Notes under the pieces: generated by a model | What the model was told of the DNA's origin: nothing | Databases searched by the model: none | Seen by the model: the letters and a program-made list of their open reading frames with translations, nothing else | Translations under genes and position numbers: made by a program | Shown: piece after piece, positions 1 through 9,086 of the stretch | How the letters are laid out: each line of letters begins with the position of its first letter | How positions within the stretch are numbered: the first letter of the stretch is position 1 | From: Oscillospiraceae bacterium | Lineage (GTDB): Bacteria > Bacillota > Clostridia > Oscillospirales > Ruminococcaceae | Direction: 5' to 3' | Length of the DNA: 64,000 nucleotides | Assembly (NCBI GenBank): GCA_015067025.1 | Contig: SVNC01000009.1 | Coordinates: forward strand, 29,149-93,148

Positions 1-640
1 CTGTATCGCATAATGCAAAGGGAATATCCTCGAAAAGCCCCTGTTCCTCAAAATAAGCGGTTATGTCATCATACGCCTTTTTACCGCAGTTTTTAAGGGT
101 TGCAAGAAGAAGCTCGCTCTTTTTAAGACTATCACAGAAAAGTGCAAATCGGCCGTTGCCCATAATCTCGTTTTCGTCAGCGATAAAGCCGATATCCTTA
201 TATATTGCCTGTCTTGTTTCTTCGGGCAAGCCTGCTCTGCATAAGGTATTAACAGGGCTTTGTCCTGCACATCTGCCGAAAAATCCCGCCTTTTCAAAAT
301 CCTCTGCAGTATCACAAAGATAGTAAAGGGCGTTTTTCAGCACGTATCTTGAACAGTAAAGATAGCGACAATCTATATCTATATTCTGCTTTTTACAGAT
401 TATTTCAGCTATCTTTTTCATTATATATCCGTCACGGGCAAGAAAATATATACGCTTTATATTCTGCTCCTTTGCGCTCTTAAGCACCTGTCTTACGTAG
501 CAATAAAGAGCGGGAGCAGTAACGTATGCAGTTACAAAAGAAAAAACATCCGAACCCTTAAAAAGACCGCTTGTTTTTAAAGCGGTCCTTGAAAGATTTT
601 CGGATTTTTTTAGTATGTTCTGATATTTTTTTATTTTCAA
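1..640 (-). CDS. HAD-superfamily-like protein of a polysaccharide locus (partial, 3' end outside window)
   Basis: An open frame of about 213 codons runs from a TTG start at 640-638 to the left edge with no stop. The TTG overlaps the TGA of the upstream glycosyltransferase (TTGA), so the two are probably translationally coupled. Near residue 65 the product reads RIYFLARDGYIMKKIAEI, and CRYLYCSRYVL follows about 20 residues later. This resembles the predicted HAD-superfamily hydrolases (COG5610 type) found in capsule and exopolysaccharide clusters of Clostridia. That assignment is from memory of the family. What is seen is a continuous frame with the same codon use as its neighbours. The C-terminal half is missing, so its activity cannot be judged. 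Confidence 0.6.
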   Translation of the reverse strand, partial: MKIKKYQNILKKSENLSRTALKTSGLFKGSDVFSFVTAYVTAPALYCYVRQVLKSAKEQNIKRIYFLARDGYIMKKIAEIICKKQNIDIDCRYLYCSRYVLKNALYYLCDTAEDFEKAGFFGRCAGQSPVNTLCRAGLPEETRQAIYKDIGFIADENEIMGNGRFALFCDSLKKSELLLATLKNCGKKAYDDITAYFEEQGLFEDIPFALCDT

Positions 641-1830
641 TTCACAGCCTCCGCAGGAACGGGTTCGATTGAGATTTCGGTTTCCGTTGTCTTTTCCTCA
701 ATAAATTCATTATATATTTCTTCCATTTCGGCTACGGCGTTTGAAAGCTCATATTTCTCTGCCGTTTTTCTGCCGTTTTCGCCAAGTTTTTCGCACATTT
801 CCTTGTCTTTTGACAAAAGTGCCACAGCATCTGTAAATCCCTTTAGATCATCTGCTTTGCAGATGAGAGCGTTTTCGCCCTGAACTGCATATTCTCTTGT
901 GCCTCTGTTATCGGAAACGATAAGCGGAAGTCCTGCCGCCATAGCTTCAATTGCCGCAAGTCCGAGTCCCTCTCTGTGACTGGGGAAAATGAACGTGTCA
1001 GCACAGTTTAAAAGCTCCTTGGCGTCAAAACGATAGCCTGCAAAGATTATTCTATCCTCTGCCGAAAGCTCCTTTGCAAGTGCTTTGCATTCATCCAGCA
1101 TTTTACCACTGCCGCATACGAGGAGATACACTCCTTCGTTTGCCGCCACCGCTCTTATTGAGGTGGTGATGTTCTTATTCTCGTTTATTTCTGAGTTTGA
1201 CATAACGAGAAAAGCGTCGTCGGGGATGCCGAACTCTTTTCTCATTTCTTCTCTTGTTCGTTTTGCGTTTCTTACCTTGCTGAAATCAGCGCCGATGCCG
1301 TGTATTTTATACACCTTGCATTTTTTCTTTCTGCTGAATTTTTCTGCAGCAATGAAATCTTCTTCGTTTATGGTTATAAGACCGTCGGTATACTTTACCA
1401 TCATTTTTTCAACAAGGTAATAAAGCTTGCTCGTTTTAGGTGCACCCTTGTAGAAATGGAAGCCGTGAGCGGTATAAAGCATAACTGTACCCTTTTTACG
1501 CTCTTTTCTCAGTGACATTCTTGCAATAGCTGCCGCTACGGGAGTATGACAATGTATGATGTCATATTTATCTTCTTTGACGAGCTTTTTCAGCTCCTTA
1601 TAAGACGTGAAATTCTTTGTGGCAAAGGGGGAACGATAAAAGGGTATCTGATGATATTTGTCGCAGTATGGAATATGTACCTTGTCACCCTTTTCAAAGT
1701 CGTTACCTGCACAGACGTGAACTGTGTAGCCCTGCTCTTTAAACCACTTGAGATAAGGAATGTGAAATTGTAAAATATGCTTTTTCGCAACAGAAGCCAC
1801 AAATAAAACCTTTTTAGCCAATTTCTCCAC
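637..1830 (-). CDS. Family 4 glycosyltransferase (EpsD/CapM-like)
   Basis: A 397-residue cytoplasmic glycosyltransferase of GT-B fold. The N-terminal half starts KKVLFVASVAKKHILQFHIP and carries HCHTPVAAAIARM and YTAHGFHFYKG, typical of GT4 enzymes that build exopolysaccharide or capsule repeat units on a lipid carrier. The C-terminal nucleotide-sugar domain has VCGSGKM, IIFAGYR and the E-x7-E segment HREGLGLAAIEAMAAGLP. The length is normal for the family. The start is ATG at 1830 after a GAGTGGAG-type ribosome site. The gene overlaps the next one downstream (HAD-like), and a near-consensus promoter lies about 50 bases upstream. Donor and acceptor sugars cannot be read from sequence. Confidence 0.88.
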   Translation of the reverse strand: MEKLAKKVLFVASVAKKHILQFHIPYLKWFKEQGYTVHVCAGNDFEKGDKVHIPYCDKYHQIPFYRSPFATKNFTSYKELKKLVKEDKYDIIHCHTPVAAAIARMSLRKERKKGTVMLYTAHGFHFYKGAPKTSKLYYLVEKMMVKYTDGLITINEEDFIAAEKFSRKKKCKVYKIHGIGADFSKVRNAKRTREEMRKEFGIPDDAFLVMSNSEINENKNITTSIRAVAANEGVYLLVCGSGKMLDECKALAKELSAEDRIIFAGYRFDAKELLNCADTFIFPSHREGLGLAAIEAMAAGLPLIVSDNRGTREYAVQGENALICKADDLKGFTDAVALLSKDKEMCEKLGENGRKTAEKYELSNAVAEMEEIYNEFIEEKTTETEISIEPVPAEAVN

Positions 1831-1881
1831 TCCCTTTCTGAAATAAATACATACTTATGTAATTATAATTACACACTATAC

Positions 1882-1910
1882 AGTATACTATAAAAAAATT
1901 CAAAAGTCAA
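1882..1910 (-). promoter_or_regulatory. SigA-type promoter of the polysaccharide genes
   Basis: Read on the minus strand: TTGACT (1910-1905), a 17-base spacer and TATACT (1887-1882), about 50 bases upstream of the glycosyltransferase start. Confidence 0.7.
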
Positions 1911-2015
1911 CAGAAAAATATCCATCGGGGAAAATTGGGGCGAGTTTGTTAAAGAAAGCCTGCTTTAGCGTGATTTTAACCAATAAAAGTATACTTTTTC
2001 TTCTTATTTTTGTTA

Positions 2016-2044
2016 TTGACAAAAGCCTTAAGCTATGGTATACT
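2016..2044 (+). promoter_or_regulatory. SigA-type promoter of pflBA
   Basis: TTGACA (2016-2021), 17 bases, TATACT (2039-2044): a consensus housekeeping promoter. Transcription should begin near 2051, just before the ZTP aptamer, giving a leader of almost 500 bases before pflB. Confidence 0.8.
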
Positions 2045-2052
2045 ACAAATGT

Positions 2053-2160
2053 AGGAATGATTATCATTTGCTGACGGACTTATGTGATTTAACACAGTGC
2101 AAAGATGATCGTTATCAGCCGACCGTCTGGGCAGTCCGAAAGGACTGCCTTTGTTTGTTG
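2053..2160 (+). promoter_or_regulatory. ZTP riboswitch (pfl motif) with intrinsic terminator
   Basis: The 3' half holds the hallmark GCCGACCGTCTGGGCAG (2118-2134) of the pfl motif, now known as the ZTP/ZMP (AICAR nucleotide) riboswitch. The 5' half holds GCTGACGGAC (2070-2079). GACGG (2073-2077) can pair with CCGTC (2123-2127) as the family's pseudoknot. A flanking stem forms from GATTATCAT near 2058 and ATGATCGTT near 2105. The conserved TGGGC runs straight into a terminator stem, GGCAGTCC-GAAA-GGACTGCC (2130-2149), followed by TTTGTTTGTT. Ligand binding would therefore compete with termination and switch pfl on. Logic: Z nucleotides rise when 10-formyl-tetrahydrofolate is short, and Pfl makes formate, the one-carbon source. 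Identified by motif recall, without a covariance search. Confidence 0.75.
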
Positions 2161-2367
2161 AAAAGAATTTTCAACAAACAGACACCGAGAAGCACACGCA
2201 GACAAGGAAAAAAACGCTGTCGGCGTACAAACGGCAAGGATGCCATAAAGCGAACACCCAAAGTGCATCACGATGATGCACAACATAGTGTTCGCATAAG
2301 GTACGGTAAGCGTTTTTTGACGCAGTAAGCAAAATGCGTTTGTCAAATCACTATATGATTTGACAAA
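2152..2367 (+). repeat. Cluster of nested perfect palindromes between riboswitch and pflB
   Basis: Several perfect inverted repeats are packed together. They are a 13-bp stem with GAA loop (2152-2164/2168-2180); GCGAACAC/GTGTTCGC (2250-2257/2288-2295) enclosing GTGCATCA/TGATGCAC (2263-2270/2274-2281); an outer AAAAACGCT/AGCGTTTTT pair (about 2209-2217/2309-2317); and TTTGTCAAATCA/TGATTTGACAAA (2339-2350/2356-2367). No convincing coding frame is present. The segment resembles a small non-autonomous palindromic element or a large folded leader RNA inserted downstream of the riboswitch. Confidence 0.6.
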
Positions 2368-2455
2368 CTTCCTGATACTACAACCGTACTATTCAGGATA
2401 CATCGATTTATAAAAATTTGCATTTTGCGGTGCGTGGGTTTATCGGATGCCTGAC

Positions 2456-2485
2456 GGCAGTACGAAAGGACTGCCCTTGTTTGTT
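2456..2485 (+). terminator. Second terminator-like hairpin, near-copy of the riboswitch terminator
   Basis: Matches the terminator at 2130-2159 in 28 of 30 positions, with the same GAAA-GGACTGCC arm and TTGTTTGTT tail. CTGACGG (2451-2457), the aptamer's 5' pseudoknot strand, directly precedes it. It looks like the remnant of a second riboswitch copy. It could still attenuate pflB. Confidence 0.55.
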
Positions 2486-2543
2486 TATATTATAGTAAAA
2501 ATAAGGAAAGAAAAAGTGAATTTCAGGAAAGGAAGTATGTGAA

Positions 2544-4793
2544 ATGGGAATTTTAACAGAACGCTTCAAGGAATACTGGGAGGGCTTTAAAGAAGGCGAA
2601 TGGCAGGACGGAATAAACACCCGTGACTTTATCGTAAAAAACTTTACCCCCTATTATGGTGACAGCAGCTTTTTATGCGGCCCTACAGAAAGAACAAAGA
2701 AGCTTAACGAAAAGCTGAACGAGCTTTTTAAGGAAGAAAGAGAAAAGGGTGGCGTACTTGATATAAATACAGACGTGGTATCCTCTCTTTGCAATTACCC
2801 TGCCGCATATCTTGATAAAGAAAACGAGCTTATCGTAGGCTATCAGACTGATAAGCCCCTTTGCCGAGGGGTAAACCCCTTTGGCGGTATCCGTATGGCA
2901 AGAAGTGCCTGCGAAGCCTACGGCTATAAATTATCCGAAAAGGTAGAAGAGCATTTTGAATACCGCACGACTCACAATGACGGTGTTTTCAGAGTATACA
3001 CAGACGAGATGAAGCTTGCCCGTCACGTAGGCATTATCACAGGTCTGCCCGACGCTTACGGCAGAGGCAGAATAATCGGCGACTACCGCAGAGTAGCTCT
3101 CTACGGCGTTGATTATCTTATCGAGCAGAAAACTCTTGATAAGAAGAAGATAGGCGAGGATATAATGGATGTGGAAACCATCCGTTTATCCGAGGAATTA
3201 TTCCAGCAGATAAGCTTCCTTAAAAAGATGAAGGAAATGGCTATGATGTACGGCTATGACATCAGTATGCCCGCAAGAGATACAAGAGAAGCTATCCAGT
3301 GGACTTACTTTGCTTATCTTGCATCTATTAAGGAGCAGAACGGTGCGGCAATGTCCCTTGGCAGAACCTCCACTTTCTTTGATATCTACGTATGCAGAGA
3401 TATGGAGCGTGGCACTATTACAGAAGAACAGGCACAGGAGCTTATTGACGATTTCGTTATGAAGCTGCGTAGTGCAAGACACCTCCGCACTCCCGAATAT
3501 AACGAGCTTTTCGGTGGCGATCCTATGTGGATCACAGAAAGCGTAGGCGGTATTACTACAGATAACGTTCCCTTAGTTACAAAGGGTAGCTACCGTATGC
3601 TTAACACCCTTTACAATTTAGGAAGCAGCCCTGAGCCCAACCTCACGATATTATGGTCTGAAAGACTGCCGGAACCCTTCAAGAAGTTCTGTGCACAGAT
3701 ATCTATTGATACAGACTCCATACAGTATGAAAATGACGACCTTATGAGAATGGAATACGGCGACGATTACGCTATCGCTTGCTGTGTATCCGCTATGAAG
3801 GTCGGCAAACAGATGCAGTTCTTCGGTGCAAGATTTAATCTGCCCAAGCTCCTGCTCCTTGCTATAAACGGTGGTTATGATAACGTTACAGGTATGAAGT
3901 TAGGTCCTCAGATGGAGGTTATGCAGGATGAATACCTCGACTTCTACAAGGTAAAGGAAAGACTTAATGTATACCGCAAGTGGCTTTGCAAGCTGTATGT
4001 AAATACAATGAACGTTATCCATTATATGCACGATAAGTACGCCTATGAAAAAACTCAGATGGCTCTGCATGATACAGAGGTTGACAGAATGATGGCTTTC
4101 GGTATTGCAGGTCTTTCGGTTATGGCAGACTCTCTCAGTGCTATAAAATTTGCAAAGGTAAAGCCTGTTCGTGATGAAAACGGCTATATCGTTGATTTTG
4201 ATACCGAGGGTGATTTTCCGAAATTCGGCAACGACGACAACCGTGTTGATAAGATCGCACAGAATATAATCCAGAGAGTTTCTGCAGAGCTTAAGGAAAA
4301 TCCCACATACAGAAATTCCCGTCATACTCTTTCTGCTCTTACCATTACGTCAAACGTAGTTTACGGTAAGAAGACGGGCTCAACTCCTGACGGCAGAAAG
4401 AAGGGCGAACCCTTTGCTCCCGGTGCAAATCCTATGCATAACCGCGAAACAAATGGTGCCGTTGCATCTCTTAACTCCGTTGCAAAGCTCCAGTACGATT
4501 ACTGCCGTGACGGTATTTCCAACACCTTTTCTATTATCCCCGACGCTTTAGGAAAGGGAGAAGATGAGCGTGCAGAAAACCTTGTGGCTATCCTTGACGG
4601 TTACTTCTCAAACTACGCACACCACCTCAATGTAAATGTTTTAAATAAGGAAAAGCTGATGGAGGCCTATGAAGATCCCGAAGCTTATCCCAATCTTACG
4701 ATCCGTGTATCAGGCTATGCTGTAAACTTCCATAAGCTGTCCAAGGAACAGCAGAGAGAGGTTATCAGCCGTACCTTCCACAGCAGTATATAA
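2544..4793 (+). CDS. pflB: Formate C-acetyltransferase (pyruvate formate-lyase)
   Basis: Converts pyruvate and CoA to acetyl-CoA and formate by a glycyl-radical mechanism; cytosolic, central to anaerobic sugar fermentation. At 749 residues it has the normal length. The adjacent catalytic cysteines are seen as IACCVSAMK (Cys413-Cys414). The radical loop near the C-terminus reads RVSGYAVNF, placing the radical glycine at residue 724. A strong site, GGAAAGGAAG, precedes the ATG. The dedicated activase gene follows one base after the stop, so the two form an operon. A ZTP riboswitch lies in the long leader. Nothing in the reading frame is unusual. Confidence 0.97.
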   Translation: MGILTERFKEYWEGFKEGEWQDGINTRDFIVKNFTPYYGDSSFLCGPTERTKKLNEKLNELFKEEREKGGVLDINTDVVSSLCNYPAAYLDKENELIVGYQTDKPLCRGVNPFGGIRMARSACEAYGYKLSEKVEEHFEYRTTHNDGVFRVYTDEMKLARHVGIITGLPDAYGRGRIIGDYRRVALYGVDYLIEQKTLDKKKIGEDIMDVETIRLSEELFQQISFLKKMKEMAMMYGYDISMPARDTREAIQWTYFAYLASIKEQNGAAMSLGRTSTFFDIYVCRDMERGTITEEQAQELIDDFVMKLRSARHLRTPEYNELFGGDPMWITESVGGITTDNVPLVTKGSYRMLNTLYNLGSSPEPNLTILWSERLPEPFKKFCAQISIDTDSIQYENDDLMRMEYGDDYAIACCVSAMKVGKQMQFFGARFNLPKLLLLAINGGYDNVTGMKLGPQMEVMQDEYLDFYKVKERLNVYRKWLCKLYVNTMNVIHYMHDKYAYEKTQMALHDTEVDRMMAFGIAGLSVMADSLSAIKFAKVKPVRDENGYIVDFDTEGDFPKFGNDDNRVDKIAQNIIQRVSAELKENPTYRNSRHTLSALTITSNVVYGKKTGSTPDGRKKGEPFAPGANPMHNRETNGAVASLNSVAKLQYDYCRDGISNTFSIIPDALGKGEDERAENLVAILDGYFSNYAHHLNVNVLNKEKLMEAYEDPEAYPNLTIRVSGYAVNFHKLSKEQQREVISRTFHSSI

Positions 4794-4794
4794 T

Positions 4795-5517
4795 ATGGCA
4801 GAGCTTACCTGTAAATACAGCTCTGTGCAGACTATGGGCACTTTAGACGGCCCGGGGGTAAGATTTGTTTTATTCCTGCAAGGTTGCCCTCTTTCCTGCG
4901 GGTACTGTCACAATCCCGAAACAAGAGCCTTTGACGGCGGTAAGACCGCCACGGTAACGGAAATTATGGCAAAGGTTTCAAGATGTCGCTCTTATTTTGG
5001 TAAAAAGGGCGGAATAACCGTCTCGGGCGGTGAACCTTTGGTACAGGCAAAATTTATAACAGAGCTTTTTAAAGAGTGCAGAAAAGCGGGCATTCACACC
5101 TGCATTGACACATCGGGATGTATACTAAGCGACGATATCGAAGAAATGTTGAATTACACCGATCTTTGTCTTCTTGATATCAAGATGACGAATAACGAGG
5201 ACTATAAAAAGCTTATCGGCTGTGATATGTCAGCACCACTGGGATTTCTTCAGAAGTTGTCGGAAAAGGACGTCAAGGTCTGGTTAAGACAGGTTATCGT
5301 TGAGGGTATAAACGATAACGAAGAAAACGTAAAGCTCTTTAACGACATTGCTGAAAAATACGACAACGTTACCTTTACGGAGCTTCTCCCGTTCAGAAAG
5401 CTTTGCGAAAGTAAATATAAGGAGATGAATATCCCATTCCCCTTTGAAGCTTACCCTGAAACCGAAAGAGCGGTAATAGAAAAGCTGTCACAGAAACTTA
5501 CTAAAAGAAACAAATAG
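4795..5517 (+). CDS. pflA: Pyruvate formate-lyase-activating enzyme
   Basis: A 240-residue radical-SAM enzyme that abstracts hydrogen from the PflB glycine to create the active radical. The cluster-binding motif C-x3-C-x2-C is CPLSCGYC (Cys31, Cys35, Cys38). It is preceded by TLDGPGVRFVLFLQG, the usual PflA N-terminus. A glycine-rich SAM segment follows (GGITVSGGEPL). The gene starts one base after the pflB stop, which implies translational coupling. It ends just before a symmetrical terminator. Length and motifs are fully typical. Confidence 0.96.
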   Translation: MAELTCKYSSVQTMGTLDGPGVRFVLFLQGCPLSCGYCHNPETRAFDGGKTATVTEIMAKVSRCRSYFGKKGGITVSGGEPLVQAKFITELFKECRKAGIHTCIDTSGCILSDDIEEMLNYTDLCLLDIKMTNNEDYKKLIGCDMSAPLGFLQKLSEKDVKVWLRQVIVEGINDNEENVKLFNDIAEKYDNVTFTELLPFRKLCESKYKEMNIPFPFEAYPETERAVIEKLSQKLTKRNK

Positions 5518-5523
5518 TATAAC

Positions 5524-5556
5524 AAAAAAGACACAGTAAAAAACTGTGTCTTTTTT
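5524..5556. terminator. Bidirectional terminator between pflA and the sugar ABC operon
   Basis: AAAAAAGACACAGT, a five-A loop, then ACTGTGTCTTTTTT. The arms are perfect and a T-run is present in both directions, so it can serve both convergent operons. Confidence 0.85.
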
Positions 5557-5585
5557 GTTATATGGAGATTTTGAGGAAATTGCTT

Positions 5586-6464
5586 TTATTCCTTTACCGA
5601 GCCTGAAACTAAATTTGAATAAATTGACTTCTGCATTGAAAGGAAGATTATAAGCGTGGGTATGATACAGATAATTATACCCGCAAAGATAATTTCCCAC
5701 TTTGAGCCGAGCGGTCCTATAAAGCGGTAAAGGGCAGTTGATACTACCTCAAGTCCATCACTGGGCATATAGAGCTTTGCTGTATAGAAGTCGTTATAAA
5801 TGCTTACAAGCTTTATAACAAGAACGGTTGCTATAGCAGGGCGGAGCATAGGTAAAATGATGCTCCAGTATACTCTCGGATAAGAGCAGCCGTCAAGGAT
5901 GGCACTTTCGTCAAGGGATACCGATATGTTGTTAAGGAACTGTATAAAAATGTATATTGAAATGATATCCGTACCGATATAAAGGATTATAGGAGCTGCA
6001 AGAGTATCGTATATTCCTAACATATGCACTATCTGGAATACCGTAACCTGCATTGAAATACTTGGGAGCAGAGCAACGCCTAAGAATATGGTTTTTATAA
6101 GTCTTGTAAAAAGCATATTGAAACGCTGTACCACAAAGGCGGTCATCGTGCCCGTTATGATAGTGCCTGCACAGGAGAATACGAGGATTATTGCAGTATT
6201 TAAAAGACCCTGCATTACCTTTCCGTCTTCAAAGGCGATCTTGAAGTTTTCAAGGTGGAGGGTTTTCGGCAGGTCAAAGGCACCCGATTCGAGAAAATCG
6301 GCGTGAGTCTTGAATGCACCGAATATTACTACTATAAGAGGAATAACCACCATAAGGCAAGCGGCAACAAGTATCACGTACTTCATTATAACGAAGAATA
6401 GTCTTATCGCCTTGGGAGTTTCCTTAAAGGTGTATTTGCTGAGATCTATTTTATTTTCTTCCAT
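5586..6464 (-). CDS. Carbohydrate ABC transporter permease (MalG/LacG-like)
   Basis: A 292-residue inner-membrane protein with about six hydrophobic helices (first near residues 25-50). The C-terminal half has the CUT1 permease EAA loop, seen around SLDESAILDGCSYPRVYWSIILPMLRPA, where the ATPase docks. It forms the import channel for an oligosaccharide with the permease encoded 8 bases upstream and the lipoprotein at 7615-9036. No ATPase gene is in the cluster; sugar importers of this type in Firmicutes often share an MsmK-like ATPase encoded elsewhere. The substrate cannot be told from sequence. Confidence 0.9.
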   Translation of the reverse strand: MEENKIDLSKYTFKETPKAIRLFFVIMKYVILVAACLMVVIPLIVVIFGAFKTHADFLESGAFDLPKTLHLENFKIAFEDGKVMQGLLNTAIILVFSCAGTIITGTMTAFVVQRFNMLFTRLIKTIFLGVALLPSISMQVTVFQIVHMLGIYDTLAAPIILYIGTDIISIYIFIQFLNNISVSLDESAILDGCSYPRVYWSIILPMLRPAIATVLVIKLVSIYNDFYTAKLYMPSDGLEVVSTALYRFIGPLGSKWEIIFAGIIICIIPTLIIFLSMQKSIYSNLVSGSVKE

Positions 6465-6472
6465 CTCTTCAC

Positions 6473-7378
6473 CTACTTTTCTTCTTTGAAGAATATCTTC
6501 TGAATAATAGTTATCACTATAATTATCAGAAGCAGAACTATCGCCATTGCTGAGGCAAGACCGACTTTATGGAAGGTAAAGCCTACCTCCTGCGTTTTTA
6601 TTACAAAGGTGCTGGTATCAAATTTACCGCCTGTTATTACGTAGGGTATCTCGAATACCGAGGTTGCACCCTTGATCGACAGAATAAGCTGTAAAGCAAC
6701 GATCGGTCTGATGCTGGGGAATATAATACGCCAGAAGCGTTGCCAAGCGTTCGCACCGTCAATTTCCGCCGCCTCATAAATATCAGGAGAAATTGACTGT
6801 ATAGCTCCGATGAACATAAGTATATCAAAGCCTATGTAACGCCATATAGAAGCAAATACCAGACACCAGTTGTTAAGGCTCTTGTTTGTAAGCCAGTTTA
6901 TTGGGTCAGAACCGAACAACGCCAAAATAGAGTTTAACGTTCCGCCGTCGTCAACCTTGAAAAATCTTTGGAATATAAGAGCTACGGCAACACCGTTCAT
7001 AAGATAGGGGAAGAAGATAAAGCCCTTGAATATTCCTGCTCCTTTTATCTTTGAGCATAAAAGAGTTGCGATAAAAAGTGCTAATGCAAGCTGGATAAAT
7101 GATCCTACAAAGTAATAAATACTGTTTATAAAGGTCTTGAGATAGGTCATATCAGTAAACAGAGTCTTGTAATTTTCAAAACCTATCCACTTTGCACTTA
7201 GTCCCAGCTCGTCACGTTCCTGAAAACTGAACAGTATCATATTGAAGGCAGGGATGATAGTAAAAAGTATAAGCAGGACTACGGGTACAAGCAGAAATAA
7301 AAAGGTAGTAAGATATTTCTGCCCCGTATAGCCCTTTATCCATTGTAAAAGGGTGCGTTTTGATTTGGTCTGCTGCAT
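6473..7378 (-). CDS. Carbohydrate ABC transporter permease (MalF/LacF-like)
   Basis: A 301-residue membrane protein. Its N-terminal segment is YLTTFLFLLVPVVLLILFTI, and several further helices follow. The EAA loop is seen as DIYEAAEIDGANAWQRFWRI, typical of the LacF/MsmF-type subunit of CUT1 sugar importers. It partners the permease 8 bases downstream. A 236-base gap with a stable hairpin separates it from the binding-protein gene, a common arrangement that lets the binding protein be made in excess. Confidence 0.9.
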   Translation of the reverse strand: MQQTKSKRTLLQWIKGYTGQKYLTTFLFLLVPVVLLILFTIIPAFNMILFSFQERDELGLSAKWIGFENYKTLFTDMTYLKTFINSIYYFVGSFIQLALALFIATLLCSKIKGAGIFKGFIFFPYLMNGVAVALIFQRFFKVDDGGTLNSILALFGSDPINWLTNKSLNNWCLVFASIWRYIGFDILMFIGAIQSISPDIYEAAEIDGANAWQRFWRIIFPSIRPIVALQLILSIKGATSVFEIPYVITGGKFDTSTFVIKTQEVGFTFHKVGLASAMAIVLLLIIIVITIIQKIFFKEEK

Positions 7379-7424
7379 AATAACGCCGATCCTTTCTTTT
7401 TGAAAAATTTCCTTTAATAAAGCT

Positions 7425-7454
7425 AATTCGGAAAGGTAAAAACCTCTCCGAATT
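7425..7454 (-). promoter_or_regulatory. Intercistronic hairpin between binding protein and permeases
   Basis: AATTCGGA-a-AGGT, loop AAAA, ACCT-c-TCCGAATT. There is no T-run, so it is more likely an RNA-stability or attenuation element than a full terminator. It would favour higher levels of the upstream binding-protein message. The rest of the 236-base gap shows nothing else. Confidence 0.5.
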
Positions 7455-7614
7455 AACTTTGTGTTTGGAGTATCTATGAAGAAAATACGTTAGCGAAATT
7501 TATATGTCAAACCGGCAAAGAATATAGTAATGCTGAAAAGTAAGGGATGATCTATGGGTTAATGAAAGGTATATGAAGCACATTACCATAATTCTTTGCT
7601 TCGGTCATAACATC

Positions 7615-9036
7615 TTAGCCTGCGAGGTATGTGCTGAGAGCTTCGTTAGCGTCTCTTGTAGCGTTCCACTTCGCATTCATATCATCAATGATCGTCTTGA
7701 AGCCTGCGTCGCCTTCGCCTGCGAATGCAGCTTCAGCCATTCTGAGCTTGAAGTTTGCAGAATCGCCTGCCCAGATACCAACTTCTGAGTCGTTGTCGAT
7801 TGCGTTCCATACGCCTGTAAGACCTTCGGGAGCTGTATTAGCTGTAAAGTATTCGCAGCCTTCAAAAGCTGAAAGGTAACCGGGGAGCTTGCTGCCCTTA
7901 AGTGCGTTTACGCTCTGTTCTGACTCGGAGAAACCTGAATCCTTGATGAACCATTCGATGTACTTCTTACCGAGTTCCTTAACGTCAGCAGCGCTGTTCT
8001 TGTTTACGCCCATGCAGTAGTCTGCTGCGAGCTGTGCGTACTGCTTGCCATCCTTAGCTGTGAAGGGGGCAGGCATATAACCGATATCATCAGGATTTAA
8101 GCCGTTGTCAGCAGCAATCTGCTTGAACTGAGAAACTGCCCATGAACCCATTGTCATTGTAGCAATTTCGCCCTTAGCGATCATAAGCTTTGAGCCTTCC
8201 CAGTCTGTACCCATGGGGTCGCTTTCGATGAGAGAAGAATCTGAATAGATGTCATACATCAGCTTGAATACGTTGTAATAAGCGTCGCCTTCGATGAAGA
8301 GGTCTTCCTTCTTTGTGAGCTTATCTGTTTCGTAGTTTGCGTTACCGGATGCGGACATTACCAGTGAGCACCACTGAGAAGCTGTCCAAGAAGCATCCTT
8401 GTAGTTTGTGTAATAAGGAATAGCGTCAGTCTTTTCTTCAATTGCCTTTAAAGCGTTGATGAATTCTTCTGCTGTCTTGGGAGCTGTTGTAATTCCTGCT
8501 GCTTCCCATACCTTCTTGTTGTAGCAGATACCGCCGCTAACTGAGCCGAGGTGAGCAAGACCATAAACTGTTCCGTCATACATTTTCTGGTCAGCCCACA
8601 TATAAGTTTCCTTCAGTTCGTCATATGAACCGAGGGGTTCAAAGAAGTTGCCGAGTTCTGCAACCTTTACAGTATCGGGTATCATAAGTACGTCGCCGTA
8701 GCTTGTTGTACTCATCATTGTTGAAACGTCGCCTGCATAATCCTTGAATGCCTGATATTCAACTGTGCAGTTGTACTTTTCTTCAAAAGCGTCTGTCATC
8801 TTTTCGAGAGAGCCGTCTTCCTTGCGGTCTGTACGATGTGTAAGAACCTTAAGGGTGAGCTTTTCACCGCTGTCTGTCTTAGACTCGTCATCGTTCTTTG
8901 ATTCTTCTGTTACTGAAGATGTTGTGTCATTCTTGGATGATGTGTCTGTTGATGATGTGTTCTGTGTCTGGCATGCTGTAAGTGAAAAAACTGCACTTGC
9001 TGCAAGAATACCAGCCATAATTCTTTTGAGTTTCAT
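7615..9036 (-). CDS. Sugar ABC transporter substrate-binding lipoprotein
   Basis: A 473-residue extracellular binding protein of the CUT1/MalE-like class. The signal peptide MKLKRIMAGILAASAVFSL ends in a lipobox (LTAC), so the mature protein is anchored to the membrane outer face by a lipidated cysteine. A Ser/Thr/Asp linker follows, then a two-lobed binding domain with YGLAHLGSVSGGICYNKKVW and TMTMGSWAVSQFKQIA. I use the ATG at 9036 because GGAGGAC lies directly before it; an ATG five codons upstream falls inside that ribosome site. It heads the operon with the two permeases. Two LacI-type operator palindromes upstream suggest sugar-responsive repression. The ligand is unknown. Confidence 0.92.
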   Translation of the reverse strand: MKLKRIMAGILAASAVFSLTACQTQNTSSTDTSSKNDTTSSVTEESKNDDESKTDSGEKLTLKVLTHRTDRKEDGSLEKMTDAFEEKYNCTVEYQAFKDYAGDVSTMMSTTSYGDVLMIPDTVKVAELGNFFEPLGSYDELKETYMWADQKMYDGTVYGLAHLGSVSGGICYNKKVWEAAGITTAPKTAEEFINALKAIEEKTDAIPYYTNYKDASWTASQWCSLVMSASGNANYETDKLTKKEDLFIEGDAYYNVFKLMYDIYSDSSLIESDPMGTDWEGSKLMIAKGEIATMTMGSWAVSQFKQIAADNGLNPDDIGYMPAPFTAKDGKQYAQLAADYCMGVNKNSAADVKELGKKYIEWFIKDSGFSESEQSVNALKGSKLPGYLSAFEGCEYFTANTAPEGLTGVWNAIDNDSEVGIWAGDSANFKLRMAEAAFAGEGDAGFKTIIDDMNAKWNATRDANEALSTYLAG

Positions 9037-9071
9037 TATGTAGTCCTCCATGATTAATTCTAAAATGAATT

Positions 9072-9086
9072 GTTAAAACGTTTTAC
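9072..9086. promoter_or_regulatory. LacI-family operator-like palindrome (proximal)
   Basis: GTTAAAACGTTTTAC, near-perfect dyad with central CG as in LacI/GalR-family sites, about 35 bases upstream of the binding-protein start. No LacI gene is in the window. Confidence 0.5.

Noticed and set aside
2035..2328. 97-codon frame across the pflB leader
   Set aside because: It crosses the promoter, riboswitch and palindromes; codon use is unlike genes in the window.
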